A DNA stretch of 64,000 nucleotides from Cryobacterium fucosi. Lineage in GTDB: Bacteria > Actinomycetota > Actinomycetes > Actinomycetales > Microbacteriaceae. The notes under the pieces were generated by a model. It did no database searches. It was not told the origin of the DNA and saw nothing but the letters and a program-made list of their open reading frames with translations. Shown piece after piece: positions 6,520 through 16,467 of the stretch (position 1 is its first letter; each line of letters opens with the position of its first letter). Made by a program: the position numbers and the translations under genes. The stretch lies in assembly GCF_004403515.1 (NCBI RefSeq), contig NZ_SOHH01000056.1, forward strand, positions 3,653 to 67,652, written 5' to 3'.

Positions 6520-6900
6520 GATCAGCCCTTCCGACGCTCCGGCAGCTGAGGGTCGGCCAGGTGGGGGCAGCACCTTGACCAGGGCGCGGATCTGGGGCGA
6601 TTGCCGGGAGGGGTCGATGGTGATGCCGTCCTTGCGCTCTTGGATGTCGTGCCAGTCGGTTCGGTACCAGGCTGCGTCGTCTTCGACCTGCCGAGGGTCG
6701 GCGATGTTCGCCGCGGTGGCCCGAATGGCGAGGTCCCCGAAGGCCAGCTTCTCAGCCGGACCGGCCCACCCGGAACCGCCAGGGCGGAGCGTTGTGGGGG
6801 TTCGCCACCAACACCGCCGAGCGAACCAGGCCCACGGCATCCCGCCTCGTCGACGTCGCCTGAGCCCAGCGGTGAAATCAGGCCCGGTGCCGCTCGCGAA
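6520..6900 (-). pseudogene. Frameshifted relic of an Acg-type nitroreductase
   Basis: On the minus strand one frame encodes LVRSAVLVANPHNAPPWRF, equivalent to the conserved SVHNTQPWRF segment of Rv3131/Acg-family FMN oxidoreductases. It hits a stop, and another frame continues with AEKLAFGDLAIRATAANIAD and then RTDWHDIQERKDGITID, which matches the family's later R-x-D...DG(L/V)T(L/I)D segment. The central part is missing. No frame is long enough for the ~330-residue protein. This is a decayed gene, with possible remains of its N-terminus up to ~6930. Confidence 0.5.
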
Positions 6901-7008
6901 GACGCCAGCGTCGACGGCTCAATATAGAGCATTCACTCTGAATTGTGTCCAGCCGAGTCCCGGTCGTTGAAGAGCCGAGGATGGCTCGCGACGATCTAGC
7001 ATTGCCAG

Positions 7009-8493
7009 ATGGACATTCAGAAGACCCCTGAGGTCGCGGCACGGCCCCGTGCCAAACGAATCTCGCGGTTGTGGCCGTTGGTCAGCGGCCTCGTGGCCCT
7101 GGGCCTCACCGTCGCCCTGGGAGCGCTCATCGTGGTGCGCGACCAGGGGATGCCGCTCTCCATCGACACCGAGTGGATGAGTGAGCTGGTCGAGAACCGG
7201 GCTCCCGTCTGGGACTCCCTTGCCCTCGTGATGGATTCCCTCGGCGGGGGGCTGATCGCCATCCTTGTGCTGCCGGTCGCGATCGCCCTCGCCCTGCTGC
7301 TGGCGAAGCGCCCGTGGGCCGCCGGGTACTTCCTCGCAGCCACGGTAGTGACCGGCGGATTGGTGCAGCTGCTCAAGAACCTCTTCGGGCGGACCCGCCC
7401 CGAGAATATCCTGACGAACCTCGATTTCGGTTCATTCCCATCGGGGCATGTGGCGAACGCGGCGACCATGGCGGTGGTGCTGGCACTTCTCTTCCCCCGC
7501 CCCTGGGTGTGGCTGGCCGGGGCCGTGTACACGGTCGTCATGATGATGAGTCGCACCTATCTGGGTGCGCACTGGCTCACCGACACCATCGGCGCTCTGC
7601 TGCTCGGAATCGGTGTTGCGGTGGTCGTGTGGGCGCCTTTCGCGGCACGACTCGACGGTGAGCATGAACTCGCCCGACGCCGGAAGTCCCGTCTGGTCCC
7701 CGCACTGCGAAGACTGCACGAGAAGTTCATCATGGAGTCCCGGTTGCTTGAACCCGCCGCCCGACGCCGGTTCTCCCTGACCGCGATCACCCTGGCCGGC
7801 CTCGGCGTTGTGTTCTTCACGGTCATCCTTCTGTCGGTGTTGAACAAGAATGGTCTCACCGTCATTGACGCGCCCGTTCAGGCCTGGCTGGCGGAGGGCC
7901 GGTCGTCCGCCCTGACCGCGGTCATGATCGGGCTGGCCATCGTCTTCGGGCCGATCGCGCTGCCGATCATTCTCCTCATCGTGACTGTCACCTGGGGCTT
8001 CCTGGCCCGGCACGCCTGGCGGCCGCTCCTGCTCGCAACGTCCATGCTGACCGGTGTCGTCCTGGGGCAGATCATCGGGCGCTCGGTCGACCGGCACCGG
8101 CCGCCGACCGAGCTCATGCTCTTCGGCCCTGACCCGTCGTTCTCCTTCCCGTCCGGCCACGTACTCGGCGCGTCCGACTTCGTGTTGTTCACGGCCTATC
8201 TCGTCTTCTCGCGTCGCCGGAGCGTGCGCGGTGCCATCGCGGGGTTCGGCTTCGCCATCGTGTGCATCGTCGCGGCGGCCGTCAGCCGCGTGTACCTCGG
8301 CTATCACTGGGCGACGGATGCGCTGGCATCCGTCTCGCTGTCCCTGCTGCTTCTGGGCTGCGTGATCGCCTTCGACACCTGGCGCGCCGGCCGGGTCGCC
8401 GACAGGGCCGTCAGTGGAGTCGGGCCCGCCACGCCCGAGCGAAACAATATACCCCGTATGCGACCAGACCCACTCCGATCACGCTCAGAATGA
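7009..8493 (+). CDS. Membrane phosphatase with two tandem PAP2 domains
   Basis: 494 residues. The first half has the PAP2 signature in order: KNLFGRTRP (~125), FPSGHV (~147), SRTYLGAHWLTD (~183). The second half repeats it: GRSVDRHRPP (~358), FPSGHV (~381), SRVYLGYHWATD (~428). Each half has about five to six membrane segments, and both catalytic sets look complete. PAP2 enzymes dephosphorylate lipid phosphates such as undecaprenyl pyrophosphate or phosphatidate at the outer membrane face. A double-domain protein is less usual than the ~220-residue single form. The last 28 codons overlap the convergent DUF1206 gene. Confidence 0.85.
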   Translation: MDIQKTPEVAARPRAKRISRLWPLVSGLVALGLTVALGALIVVRDQGMPLSIDTEWMSELVENRAPVWDSLALVMDSLGGGLIAILVLPVAIALALLLAKRPWAAGYFLAATVVTGGLVQLLKNLFGRTRPENILTNLDFGSFPSGHVANAATMAVVLALLFPRPWVWLAGAVYTVVMMMSRTYLGAHWLTDTIGALLLGIGVAVVVWAPFAARLDGEHELARRRKSRLVPALRRLHEKFIMESRLLEPAARRRFSLTAITLAGLGVVFFTVILLSVLNKNGLTVIDAPVQAWLAEGRSSALTAVMIGLAIVFGPIALPIILLIVTVTWGFLARHAWRPLLLATSMLTGVVLGQIIGRSVDRHRPPTELMLFGPDPSFSFPSGHVLGASDFVLFTAYLVFSRRRSVRGAIAGFGFAIVCIVAAAVSRVYLGYHWATDALASVSLSLLLLGCVIAFDTWRAGRVADRAVSGVGPATPERNNIPRMRPDPLRSRSE

Positions 8494-9220
8494 CGCTCCC
8501 GAACGGCAGGGCGACAAGGCTTTTCAGCGCCCCGTCCAGCCCGGTGGACTTGCTCGGGTCCAGGGTGAGCGCCGCGACGACAATGAGCACCGCCACGACG
8601 GCCAGCGCGATGCCCTTGGCCACATAGCCGGCGATTCCCAGCGCGACGATCGCACGGCCGACCGTTCCGCTGGGCAGGTCGAGATCGGCGGTGAACTTCT
8701 TGAGGGCGCCCTTCCTCACGAAGTAGAAACCGATGCCCAGCACGATGAGGCCTCCCACGAGGAGCAGGGCTACCCCGCCCGGAGCCCGCATCAGTGCGGC
8801 GCTGGCATCACGGGCGCTGGTGGCCGAGTCCGCGGTTCCTCCGGTGGCGAAGGTCACCGCGGTCACCGCGAGAAGAATGTAGACGGCGGCCTTGCTGATT
8901 TCGACGACCCGGTGAGACCACTTTCGCTTCGGATCGGAGCCCGGCATCAGGAAGGCTCCCAGGAGCAGCCACAGGCCGAGGGCGAACAGCCCGACCACCA
9001 CGGTCCAGAGCACGAACACACCGCCGGGGCTTTCCGCGAGCTGCCCGAGCGCACCGGACTGGTCGGCGCTTCCCCCGCCGCCGACTGCCACGGCGATGGC
9101 GAGGCCGGCGATGAGAATGTGCAGGAGGCCATTGACGGCGAAGCCCAGCCGGGCCAACGCCTGCAACGCCCCACTCCCTTTGGCTGCGCGGGCGATTTTG
9201 GCGGCTGGATCACTGTTCAC
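8411..9220 (-). CDS. DUF1206 membrane protein
   Basis: 269 residues from a GTG at 9220. About six membrane helices form three repeated pairs, each beginning with a LARLGFAVNGLLH / ISKAAVYILLAV / ALGIAGYVAKGIAL type segment, which is the pattern of DUF1206. The function of the family is unknown. It is convergent with the PAP2 gene and overlaps its 3' end by 83 bases, which is unusual for two membrane-protein genes and implies that C-terminal residues of one are constrained by the other. Confidence 0.8.
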   Translation of the reverse strand: MNSDPAAKIARAAKGSGALQALARLGFAVNGLLHILIAGLAIAVAVGGGGSADQSGALGQLAESPGGVFVLWTVVVGLFALGLWLLLGAFLMPGSDPKRKWSHRVVEISKAAVYILLAVTAVTFATGGTADSATSARDASAALMRAPGGVALLLVGGLIVLGIGFYFVRKGALKKFTADLDLPSGTVGRAIVALGIAGYVAKGIALAVVAVLIVVAALTLDPSKSTGLDGALKSLVALPFGSVILSVIGVGLVAYGVYCFARAWRARLH

Positions 9221-9312
9221 GGGCTCAGCTTAGGTGCGTCGGCCACTCAGGTGGAAGGAACCGGGGCCGATTGGACCGGCAGACCGAATCGGCGGTCTGC
9301 CGGTGCCACCCG

Positions 9313-10683
9313 CTACTTGAGGATGCGAATGAGCTTTTTGTTGGCGAACTCCGCGATTCCGAAGCGTCCCAGCTCCCGGCCGAATCCGGACCTCTTCACA
9401 CCGCCGAAGGGAAGCTCCGGGCTGTCCAGGAGCGAACCGTTGATGAAGACCATCCCGGCGTCGATCAGGTCGGCCACGCGCAGGGCCTGCTCCGGATCCG
9501 TCGTGAACAGGTAGGACCCGAGCCCATAGGGGATGTCGTTGGCCACCTCCACCGCCTCGGCCTCGTTCTGCACGCGGTAGATCGCGGCGACCGGGCCGAA
9601 GAACTCTTCCCGGTAGGCGTCGCTCTTCGGGGACACACCGGTGAGAACCGTCGGCGAGAAGAAGGCGCCCTTGCGGCTGCCCCGGGCGTGAACGGTTGCC
9701 CCCTGGGCCTCGGCGCGCTGGAGCTGTTCCTCCAGGCCCTCGGCGGCGCCGAGGGAGGAGAGCGGGCCGAGCGTGGTGTCCGTCGACGTGGGGTCCGCGG
9801 GGATGTTGCCGGTGATCTTCGCCGTGAAGGTCTCCACAAAGGCTTCGAACAGGCCGTCGATCACGATGAATCGCTTGGCGGCGTTGCAGGATTGGCCTGA
9901 GTTGTCCAGGCGCGCGGCGACGGCCGCGTCGACGGCCTCCTCGAGGTCGTCGGTGCTGAGCACGATGAACGGGTCGGATCCGCCCAGTTCGAGTACCACC
10001 TTCTTGAGGTTGCGGCCCGCGACCTCGGCGACGGCCGCTCCGGCACCCTCCGAACCGGTCAGGGAGACGCCATGCACGCGCGGATCGGCGATGATGTCGG
10101 CGATCTGGGCGTTGGACGCGTAGAGGTTCTGATACGCGCCTTCGGGGAAGCCGGCATCCGCGAAGATCTGCTCGATCGCGGCGGCGGATTCGGGACACTG
10201 CGAGGCGTGCTTGAGCAGGATCGTGTTGCCGAGCACCAGGTTGGGGCCGGCGAAGCGGGCGACCTGGTAGTACGGGAAGTTCCACGGCATGATGCCCAGC
10301 AGCACGCCCAGGGACGCATTGCGAATGAAGGCCGAGCCTTCGCCGCCGAACAGCTCAATCTGTTCGTCAGCGAGGAACGCCTCGCCGTGGCTCGCGTAGT
10401 AGGAGTAGATGTCGGCGGAGAAGTCCACCTCGCCGAGGGCCTGTGCGATGGGCTTGCCCATTTCCCGCACGATGAGTTCGGCCAGGTGCTCGCGCCGCTC
10501 GGTGTGCAGGTCGGCCACGCGCTGCATGAGGGCCGCGCGCTCGGCCACCGAGGTGCCGCGAGAGAACTCACTGTGGGCACGGTCGGCCGCCCCGATGGCG
10601 GCCCTCACCTCATCGTCGGTTGCAAGCGGAAAGCTCGATTCGCTGACTCCGGTGGCCGGATTTGTGACTGCGTACTTGTTCAT
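9313..10683 (-). CDS. gabD: NAD(P)-dependent succinate-semialdehyde dehydrogenase
   Basis: 456 residues from ATG 10683, preceded by GGAGAGATC; an in-frame upstream ATG at 10731 has no such site. Aldehyde dehydrogenase motifs are in place: PWNFP (N135), GS-E in [19 protein letters not shown] (general base E232) and GQSCNAAKR (nucleophile C266). It oxidises succinate semialdehyde to succinate at the end of GABA breakdown, or a similar small aldehyde. It is a single-gene unit, and no GABA transaminase is adjacent. The exact substrate is inferred from family resemblance. Confidence 0.85.
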   Translation of the reverse strand: MNKYAVTNPATGVSESSFPLATDDEVRAAIGAADRAHSEFSRGTSVAERAALMQRVADLHTERREHLAELIVREMGKPIAQALGEVDFSADIYSYYASHGEAFLADEQIELFGGEGSAFIRNASLGVLLGIMPWNFPYYQVARFAGPNLVLGNTILLKHASQCPESAAAIEQIFADAGFPEGAYQNLYASNAQIADIIADPRVHGVSLTGSEGAGAAVAEVAGRNLKKVVLELGGSDPFIVLSTDDLEEAVDAAVAARLDNSGQSCNAAKRFIVIDGLFEAFVETFTAKITGNIPADPTSTDTTLGPLSSLGAAEGLEEQLQRAEAQGATVHARGSRKGAFFSPTVLTGVSPKSDAYREEFFGPVAAIYRVQNEAEAVEVANDIPYGLGSYLFTTDPEQALRVADLIDAGMVFINGSLLDSPELPFGGVKRSGFGRELGRFGIAEFANKKLIRILK

Positions 10684-10944
10684 GATCTCTCCATAGGTGT
10701 CGTCGTTAACGCCAATCGAAATTGGAACCATCCCTGCCAGCGCAGGACCACTCGCGTGTGGTTACAGTCTGCCGTAGCGGGCTCCGCGGTCGCGCCGGAT
10801 CGGGATGCGATGATGCGCGCTGGTAAGGTATCATGACCAAGTTGCCCCGGACCCCGGCAGCTCCGCCATCGTTTTCATCGCCAGATCAGGGGCACACATC
10901 GTGACACTTCCAGGTTGTCCACCCATGAATCTGACGGTCACCGC

Positions 10945-12051
10945 GTGAGCGTCGACGACAGCGCCGCCGCCCCGGTTCGCGGACGGTACCACTTGCTCTC
11001 CGCCATCGGGCGCGGGGGCTTGGGAACGGTCTATCGAGCCCGGGATGAATCCCTGGGGAGGGACGTCGCGGTCAAGATCTTCGACGCGAACGCCACCGAC
11101 GAGGTCGACGTCCAGGTGCAGGAGAACGAAGTCAATCTGCTGGCTGCGCTCAGCCACCACAGCCTGGTCACCCTGTTCGACGCCGGCGTGGATCGAACCG
11201 ATCCCGGCCGGCCGCGCATCTTCTTTGTGATGGATCTCGTCGAGGGCTCGGACTTGAAGGCGCGCCTCGAGCAGGGTGCCCTGTCGACCAGGCAGATCGC
11301 CCAGATCGGCTACGACCTGGCCGAAGGGATTGAGTACCTTCACCACCGCGGTGTCGTGCACCGGGACATCAAGCCGGCCAACATCCTTCTCGCCGATTAC
11401 AGCGACGACGGCACGAGGGAGCGAGCCAAACTCACCGATTTCGGGGTTGCCCTGGTTCGAGGTCACGAGCGCACAGCCGACGAGAACGTCACGACGGGCA
11501 CTGCCGCTTACCTGAGCCCGGAGCAGGCGCGAGGGGAAACGCTCGGGTCATCCAGCGATGTCTACTCTCTCGGTCTCGTTCTACTCGAGTGCTTCACCGG
11601 GGAGACCGCCTTTCCCGGCTCGGCGATTCCGGCCGCCCTGGCCAGGCTCACGCACGATCCGGCGATCCCCGAGGATCTCGACCCCCGGTGGAAGTCGTTG
11701 CTCTCTGCCATGACGGCACGGCAGCCGGCGGACCGCCCGCTGATCAACGACCTCGTTCTCGCGCTTCATCAGACGATTGTCGCTGAGACCGGACGGCACA
11801 GGGAAGCCGATGCCCCGATTCCCGAGGAGGAGAGCAGGGCACCGGAGGCCGAGCTCGTCGACGTCCCGCCGGACGGCGCTTTGGACCGGATCACGGCGAT
11901 GGCCGCGCTCGCTTTCTCTACCGACGAGGAGGTGGCGCCGCTGCAGGACCTTGCCGCCCTGGTCATGAGCGAGCTCGAACTGCGGCTGGAGAACCGGCGC
12001 GCCGGTCCCGATCCGGATCCGAGTGCGCCCACGGACTCGCCCACGAGTTAG
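10945..12051 (+). CDS. Serine/threonine protein kinase with a collapsed GAF-like tail
   Basis: 368 residues if started at GTG 10945; a TTG at 10915 is an alternative. Kinase motifs run in order: GRGGLGTVYRA (~22), VAVK (K44), HRDIKPANILL (D141), DFG (~165) and SPEQARG (~192), then the alpha-F DVYSLGLVL. The domain ends near residue 280. No transmembrane helix or PASTA repeat follows, so it is cytosolic. The tail carries DRITAMAALAF and LQDLAALVMSELELRL, segments that normally begin and end a GAF domain in related proteins. Here they are nearly abutted, so the sensor core looks deleted. Confidence 0.88.
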   Translation: MSVDDSAAAPVRGRYHLLSAIGRGGLGTVYRARDESLGRDVAVKIFDANATDEVDVQVQENEVNLLAALSHHSLVTLFDAGVDRTDPGRPRIFFVMDLVEGSDLKARLEQGALSTRQIAQIGYDLAEGIEYLHHRGVVHRDIKPANILLADYSDDGTRERAKLTDFGVALVRGHERTADENVTTGTAAYLSPEQARGETLGSSSDVYSLGLVLLECFTGETAFPGSAIPAALARLTHDPAIPEDLDPRWKSLLSAMTARQPADRPLINDLVLALHQTIVAETGRHREADAPIPEEESRAPEAELVDVPPDGALDRITAMAALAFSTDEEVAPLQDLAALVMSELELRLENRRAGPDPDPSAPTDSPTS

Positions 12052-12165
12052 GCGATCCGGACCCTCGGCGATGGCACGACGATTCGGGTTGCCGTCAGCG
12101 GCCCCGATTCCGGTGGGGATCTCGAAGATCACCATGCCCGCGATGAAGAGGCCCGGCCCGGCGGT

Positions 12166-12474
12166 TCAGCCGTCCAGGTAGGAGACCAGATTGGCCGGAA
12201 TGCCGAGCACCAGTCCATAGGCGTCGTGCGAGAGCGAGAGGCCCCTCGGATGCCGAGACACCTGCCAGCCGTGCAGGTCGATGCCGCGAGTGAGCGCCTC
12301 CAGCAGCGACTCCTCCCGTTCCTCGGCGGTGCCCGGTTCGCGGTCCGTGCTCAGGATCACCCGGTAGCGCACGTCGTCGGCCGAAAGGTCGGCCATCTCC
12401 TCGAGGCGACGGTCGACCTCGAGGGCGACGGGAGCGAGGTACAGATCGGCCAGGTCGTGTGGTCGTATGGGCAC
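12166..12474 (-). CDS. Small uncharacterised protein (102 residues)
   Basis: The start is a GTG at 12474 with a perfect AAGGAGG five bases upstream. The product is acidic in its first half (LEVDRRLEEMADLSADDVRYRVIL) and has GIDLHGWQVSRHPRGLSLSHD near residue 70, with no signal or membrane segment. I do not recognise a family. It is divergent from the large LuxR-type regulator (start 12580), sharing a ~100-base promoter region, so the two may be co-regulated. Confidence 0.65.
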   Translation of the reverse strand: MPIRPHDLADLYLAPVALEVDRRLEEMADLSADDVRYRVILSTDREPGTAEEREESLLEALTRGIDLHGWQVSRHPRGLSLSHDAYGLVLGIPANLVSYLDG

Positions 12475-12579
12475 AACCGCCTCCTTCAGTTGCTTCACGA
12501 TAGCGGGGCATTCGGTTGTGCGATAGCCGCCGCGACCCGTTCTGCACGACTTCCTCGGCGCCCTCCCTAGGATGAGGTC

Positions 12580-15357
12580 ATGCCGACGCCCGTCCTGGCC
12601 ACGAAACTCTTCGTTCCCGCGCTGCGACCTCAGGTCGTTTTTCGCCCGCGCCTGATCGAGCGTCTGCGAGAGGGCCTCCGACCGGGCCGGAAGCTGACCC
12701 TCATCTCGGCCCCGGCCGGCTTCGGCAAGACAACGCTTCTCGGCGAGTGGATCGTTGACAGCCAGCGACGTGACGCCACCGCCCGGGTGGCCTGGCTGTC
12801 GCTGGACGACGGCGACAGCGACCCGACCCGCTTCCTGACCTACCTGGTCGCCGCCCTGCAGAGTGCGGTGCCCGGGGCCGGTTCGGTAACCGTCGGCTCG
12901 GCCGCGGCACCGGCCGGTCAGCCGTCGTCGGTCGAGCAGACGTTGACGGCCCTCCTCAACGAGGTCGCGCAGGCGCCGCACCAAACCGTCCTCGTGCTGG
13001 ATGACTTCCATCTGATCGGCGGCGCTCCCGTCCAGGCCGCGGTCACCTTCCTGCTCGGCCACCTTCCCATGAACCTGCACCTGGCGATAGCCGGCCGCTC
13101 CGATCCCCCGCTCCCCCTCGCTCGGCTGCGGGCCAGGGCCGAACTGACCGAGTTGCGTGCGGCCGATCTGCGTTTCACGCCAGAGGAATCCGCCGCGTTC
13201 CTCAACCAGGTGATGGGCCTCCGGCTCTCGGCCGACGACATCGCCGCCCTCGACACCCGCACGGAGGGCTGGATCGCCGGCCTGCAGCTGGCCGCGCTGT
13301 CCATGCGCGACAGATCGGACATCGCCGGGTTCATCCGGGCGTTCACCGGCAGCCACCGCTTCGTGATCGACTATCTGGTCGAAGAGGTTCTGCAGCGCCA
13401 GCCGGATGACGTGCGCGGCTTCCTCTTCCAGACCGCCGTGCTCGACCGGCTCAGCGGCCCCCTCTGCGACGCCGTCACCGGGCAGGCGAGCGGCACCGAG
13501 ATGCTCGCGGCCCTGGAGCGGGACAACCTGTTCATCACTCCTCTGGACGACGACCGCCGCTGGTATCGCTACCACCACCTTTTCGCCGACGTTCTCCGGG
13601 CCCGGTTCCCCGCCGAGTGGCGCGATCGCCTACCGGACCTCCATCGCCGCGCCAGCGAGTGGCACGAGCGGAACGGCCCACCGGAGGACGCGGTCAGGCA
13701 TGCGCTCGCCGCCTCGGACTTCGACCGGGCCGCGGACCTCATCGAGGGCGCTGTGCCCGCCCTGCGCAAGGGCAGACAGGACGCGACCCTGCTCGAGTGG
13801 CTCACGCAGCTGCCCGCCGAGGTTGTGGCTCGCCGGCCCGTGCTCAGCGTCTACCTCGCCTGGTCGATGCTCATTTCCGGCGACCTGGATGCCGTCGAGC
13901 TCCGGTTGAGGAACGCCGAGGAAGGCCTGCGCGCGGCGGCCGACGCGAGCAGCGTGCCCGACGCATCCGTGACCGACCCTGTCGCGGTCGGAGAAGAGCT
14001 ACGGATGCTGCCGGTGATGATCGCCGTCTATCGGGCCTCGCTCGCCCAGGCGCTGGGCGATATGGTCGGCACCGCGGAACACGCACAACGCGCGCTCGAC
14101 CTCACCGAGCCGGGCGATCACTTCGGCCGCGCCGCGGCGGCCGGATTCCTCGGGCTCGCCTCCTGGGCGAACGGCGACCTCGAGGCGGGCCTGCGGGCCT
14201 TCGCCGAGGTCAGGGACAGCCTGCGCCTGGCCGGCAACGCCGCTGACGTGCTCGGCACCACGGTTGTGCTGGCCGACATGCTGATCCCGCTGGGTCGTCT
14301 GCGGGACGCGCGACGGGCCTACGAAGACGCCCTTCAGCTCGCGAGCGCGCAGGGCGATCCGGCGCCGCAGCCGATGGGCGACCTGCACGTGGGCCTCAGC
14401 GAGCTGCACCGCGAGCGCAACGAACTGGATGCCGCCACGGAGCACCTGCTGGCAGCCCGGACGCTGGGCGAGCGCGCGTCGTTGCCCGAGAACCGGTATC
14501 GCTGGTTCGTCGCGATGGCGCGGGTCAGGGAGGCCGAGGGAGAACCCGACGCGGCACTCGACCTGCTCACCGAGGCGGAACTTCTGTACGCGCGAGGCTT
14601 CTTCCCCGAGGTGCGCCCGATCGCGGCGATGAGGGCACGCGTGTGGATCTCACAGGGCCGGTTGGCCGAGGCGCGGGAGTGGGCGAACGGGCAGGGGCTT
14701 TCCGCCGCCGAAGACGTCACCTACCTGCACGAGTTCGCTCAGATCACCCTGGCGAGGCTGCTGATCGCCGAGCATCGGGCCGATCCGAAGCGCGGCGCGA
14801 TTCGCGAGGCCCTGGGACTGCTGGACCGGCTCCTTCAATCGGCAGAGGCAGGGCGCCGCACGGGAAGCGTGAACGAGGTCCTGGTGTTGCAGGCGCTCGC
14901 CCATCAGGCGTACGGACAGCTGCCCCTGGCGCTCCTGCCCCTGGAACGCGTGCTCGGCCAGGCCGAACCGGAAGGCTACCTGCGCCTCTTCGCTGATGAG
15001 GGCGCTCCCCTGGCAGGGCTTCTGCGTGAGGCCGCACAACGGGGAATCCTGCCGAACCAGGTTTCCCGGCTGCGCCGCGCATTCCGACCGGGCAACGGCG
15101 GCACCGCCACACCCCAGCCCGCTGCGGAGGCGCTGAGCGAACGCGAACTGCACGTGCTCAGGCTGTTGGCAACCGAGCTCAGCGGGCCCGAGATCGCCCG
15201 CGAACTCTACCTGTCCTTGAACACCGTTCGCACCCACACCAGGCACATCTTCGGCAAGCTCTCCGTGAACAGCCGACCGGCTGCCGTGCGCCGCGCTGAC
15301 GAGCTGGGCTTGCTCCAGCGCCGATCCCGCGACAAGGACTCTGACAGGCAAGAGTGA
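12580..15357 (+). CDS. Large ATP-binding LuxR-family regulator (MalT/LAL type)
   Basis: 925 residues. An N-terminal STAND ATPase has the Walker A SAPAGFGKTTLLG (~48), VAWLSLDDGDSDPTRFL (~75) and Walker B VLVLDDFHLIGG (~145). A long helical TPR-like region (about 380-820) follows. The C-terminal LuxR HTH reads LSERELHVLRLLA...ARELYLSLNTVRTHTRHIFGKL. MalT-type proteins bind an inducer sugar and ATP, oligomerise and activate transcription. The start at 12580 has GATGAGG just upstream. The inducer is unknown. The next gene downstream, on the other strand, is a secreted GH16 glucanase. Confidence 0.9.
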   Translation: MPTPVLATKLFVPALRPQVVFRPRLIERLREGLRPGRKLTLISAPAGFGKTTLLGEWIVDSQRRDATARVAWLSLDDGDSDPTRFLTYLVAALQSAVPGAGSVTVGSAAAPAGQPSSVEQTLTALLNEVAQAPHQTVLVLDDFHLIGGAPVQAAVTFLLGHLPMNLHLAIAGRSDPPLPLARLRARAELTELRAADLRFTPEESAAFLNQVMGLRLSADDIAALDTRTEGWIAGLQLAALSMRDRSDIAGFIRAFTGSHRFVIDYLVEEVLQRQPDDVRGFLFQTAVLDRLSGPLCDAVTGQASGTEMLAALERDNLFITPLDDDRRWYRYHHLFADVLRARFPAEWRDRLPDLHRRASEWHERNGPPEDAVRHALAASDFDRAADLIEGAVPALRKGRQDATLLEWLTQLPAEVVARRPVLSVYLAWSMLISGDLDAVELRLRNAEEGLRAAADASSVPDASVTDPVAVGEELRMLPVMIAVYRASLAQALGDMVGTAEHAQRALDLTEPGDHFGRAAAAGFLGLASWANGDLEAGLRAFAEVRDSLRLAGNAADVLGTTVVLADMLIPLGRLRDARRAYEDALQLASAQGDPAPQPMGDLHVGLSELHRERNELDAATEHLLAARTLGERASLPENRYRWFVAMARVREAEGEPDAALDLLTEAELLYARGFFPEVRPIAAMRARVWISQGRLAEAREWANGQGLSAAEDVTYLHEFAQITLARLLIAEHRADPKRGAIREALGLLDRLLQSAEAGRRTGSVNEVLVLQALAHQAYGQLPLALLPLERVLGQAEPEGYLRLFADEGAPLAGLLREAAQRGILPNQVSRLRRAFRPGNGGTATPQPAAEALSERELHVLRLLATELSGPEIARELYLSLNTVRTHTRHIFGKLSVNSRPAAVRRADELGLLQRRSRDKDSDRQE

Positions 15358-15468
15358 CATCATCGACGGACAGGGCTGGCGCCGCTGGATCATCCGCGAC
15401 ACTGCTCGACGCCGGCGACTACTCTGCCCGACGCTGTGCCATCAGAGCGGCAAAGCCTGTAGGGCGAT

Positions 15469-15499
15469 AGCGGGAGGCCCGGGCATGCGGGCCCCCGCT
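15469..15499. terminator. Hairpin between the LuxR-type gene and GH16
   Basis: AGCGGGAGGCCCG and CGGGCCCCCGCT form a long GC stem (one bulge/mismatch) around a six-base loop, followed by TTTCT on the plus strand. It lies between two convergent genes and probably terminates both. Confidence 0.6.
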
Positions 15500-15514
15500 T
15501 TCTGGGGAAGATGC

Positions 15515-16429
15515 CTACATGCTCTTGTACACCGAAACGTAGTCGACGAGCATCGGAACACCCGATTGGGTCAGCCGAGTGGGACGGCCCGGCCAGCTGC
15601 CGCCGATGGCCACGTTGAGGATGATGAAGAAGCCGTGGCCCGTGGCGTTGGCCCACGTCGTGGCATCTACGTCGCTCTGGTTGACGGTGTGGAAGACGAC
15701 GCCGTCCAGTGACCAGCGGAGCTGCTCGCTCACCCCGCTGCGGTCCCACTCAATTCGATAGACGTGGAACGCCGACTGGCACGTGGACCCCAGGCAGGTC
15801 GTACTCCCACCGAGACCGGTGGTTTCATTGCACGCACCCCCGGGGGTTGTCCCGCAGTGAAGCGTCGCCCAGACGGTGTTGGCACCGTTGACGTTCTCCA
15901 TGATGTCCATCTCACCGACAGAGGGCCAGTTGGTGTAGTTGCCGCGGAACGGGGCGCCGAGCATCCAGAACGCGGGCCAGTACCCCTGCGCCGCTGTGCC
16001 GGTGACGTTCGGCATCTGGATGCGCGCCTCCACCGCCATGACCTTGCCCGGATCCGGCTGGAAGTCGGTGCGCTGGGTCTCGATGCGACCCGAGGTCCAG
16101 CTGCCTTTCGCATCGCGGATGGGCTTGATGTTGAGGTTGCCGTTACCGTCCTGGAAGACGTTGGCCGTGGAGGACGTCATCTTCTCGACCTCGCCTGTTC
16201 CCCAGCTGGCGGCGCCTCCCGGGTAGCTCGTCCCGATGTCATAGAGCCAGTTGGTGGTGTTGACGCCTGTTCCCGCTGGCCCGGTGAAGTCGTCGCTCCA
16301 TGCGAGAGTCCAGCCGGCGGGGGTGGCCGGCAGCGACGCCTGGGCGGAAATTGCAGCGGTAGGCACGACGACGACAGCGACGGCGGCGACGACAGCGACG
16401 GCGACCTTGTATTTTGAGCGAAACCTCAT
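15515..16429 (-). CDS. Secreted GH16 endo-beta-1,3-glucanase (laminarinase-like)
   Basis: 304 residues from ATG 16429. A signal peptide (basic MRFRSKYK, then a ~22-residue Val/Ala-rich core ending ISAQA) directs export. The GH16 active site GEMDIMENVNG is intact: E173 nucleophile, D175, E178 acid/base. YWPAFWML and the C-terminal GFFIILNVAIGGSWPG are typical of the laminarinase branch. It cleaves internal beta-1,3-glucan bonds outside the cell. Two LacI-type operators sit ~40-75 bases upstream. The oligosaccharides produced could feed the ABC importer/GH3 operon at 25.8-33.4 kb. Confidence 0.88.
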   Translation of the reverse strand: MRFRSKYKVAVAVVAAVAVVVVPTAAISAQASLPATPAGWTLAWSDDFTGPAGTGVNTTNWLYDIGTSYPGGAASWGTGEVEKMTSSTANVFQDGNGNLNIKPIRDAKGSWTSGRIETQRTDFQPDPGKVMAVEARIQMPNVTGTAAQGYWPAFWMLGAPFRGNYTNWPSVGEMDIMENVNGANTVWATLHCGTTPGGACNETTGLGGSTTCLGSTCQSAFHVYRIEWDRSGVSEQLRWSLDGVVFHTVNQSDVDATTWANATGHGFFIILNVAIGGSWPGRPTRLTQSGVPMLVDYVSVYKSM

Positions 16430-16467
16430 TGTTGAACCCTTTTCGATTGTATTGCGTGGATGGTTCG

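Noticed and set aside
8446-8460. ATATACCCCGTATG, resembling a CsoR-type operator
   Set aside because: Only a half-match, inside the coding overlap of PAP2 and DUF1206 and near no start codon.
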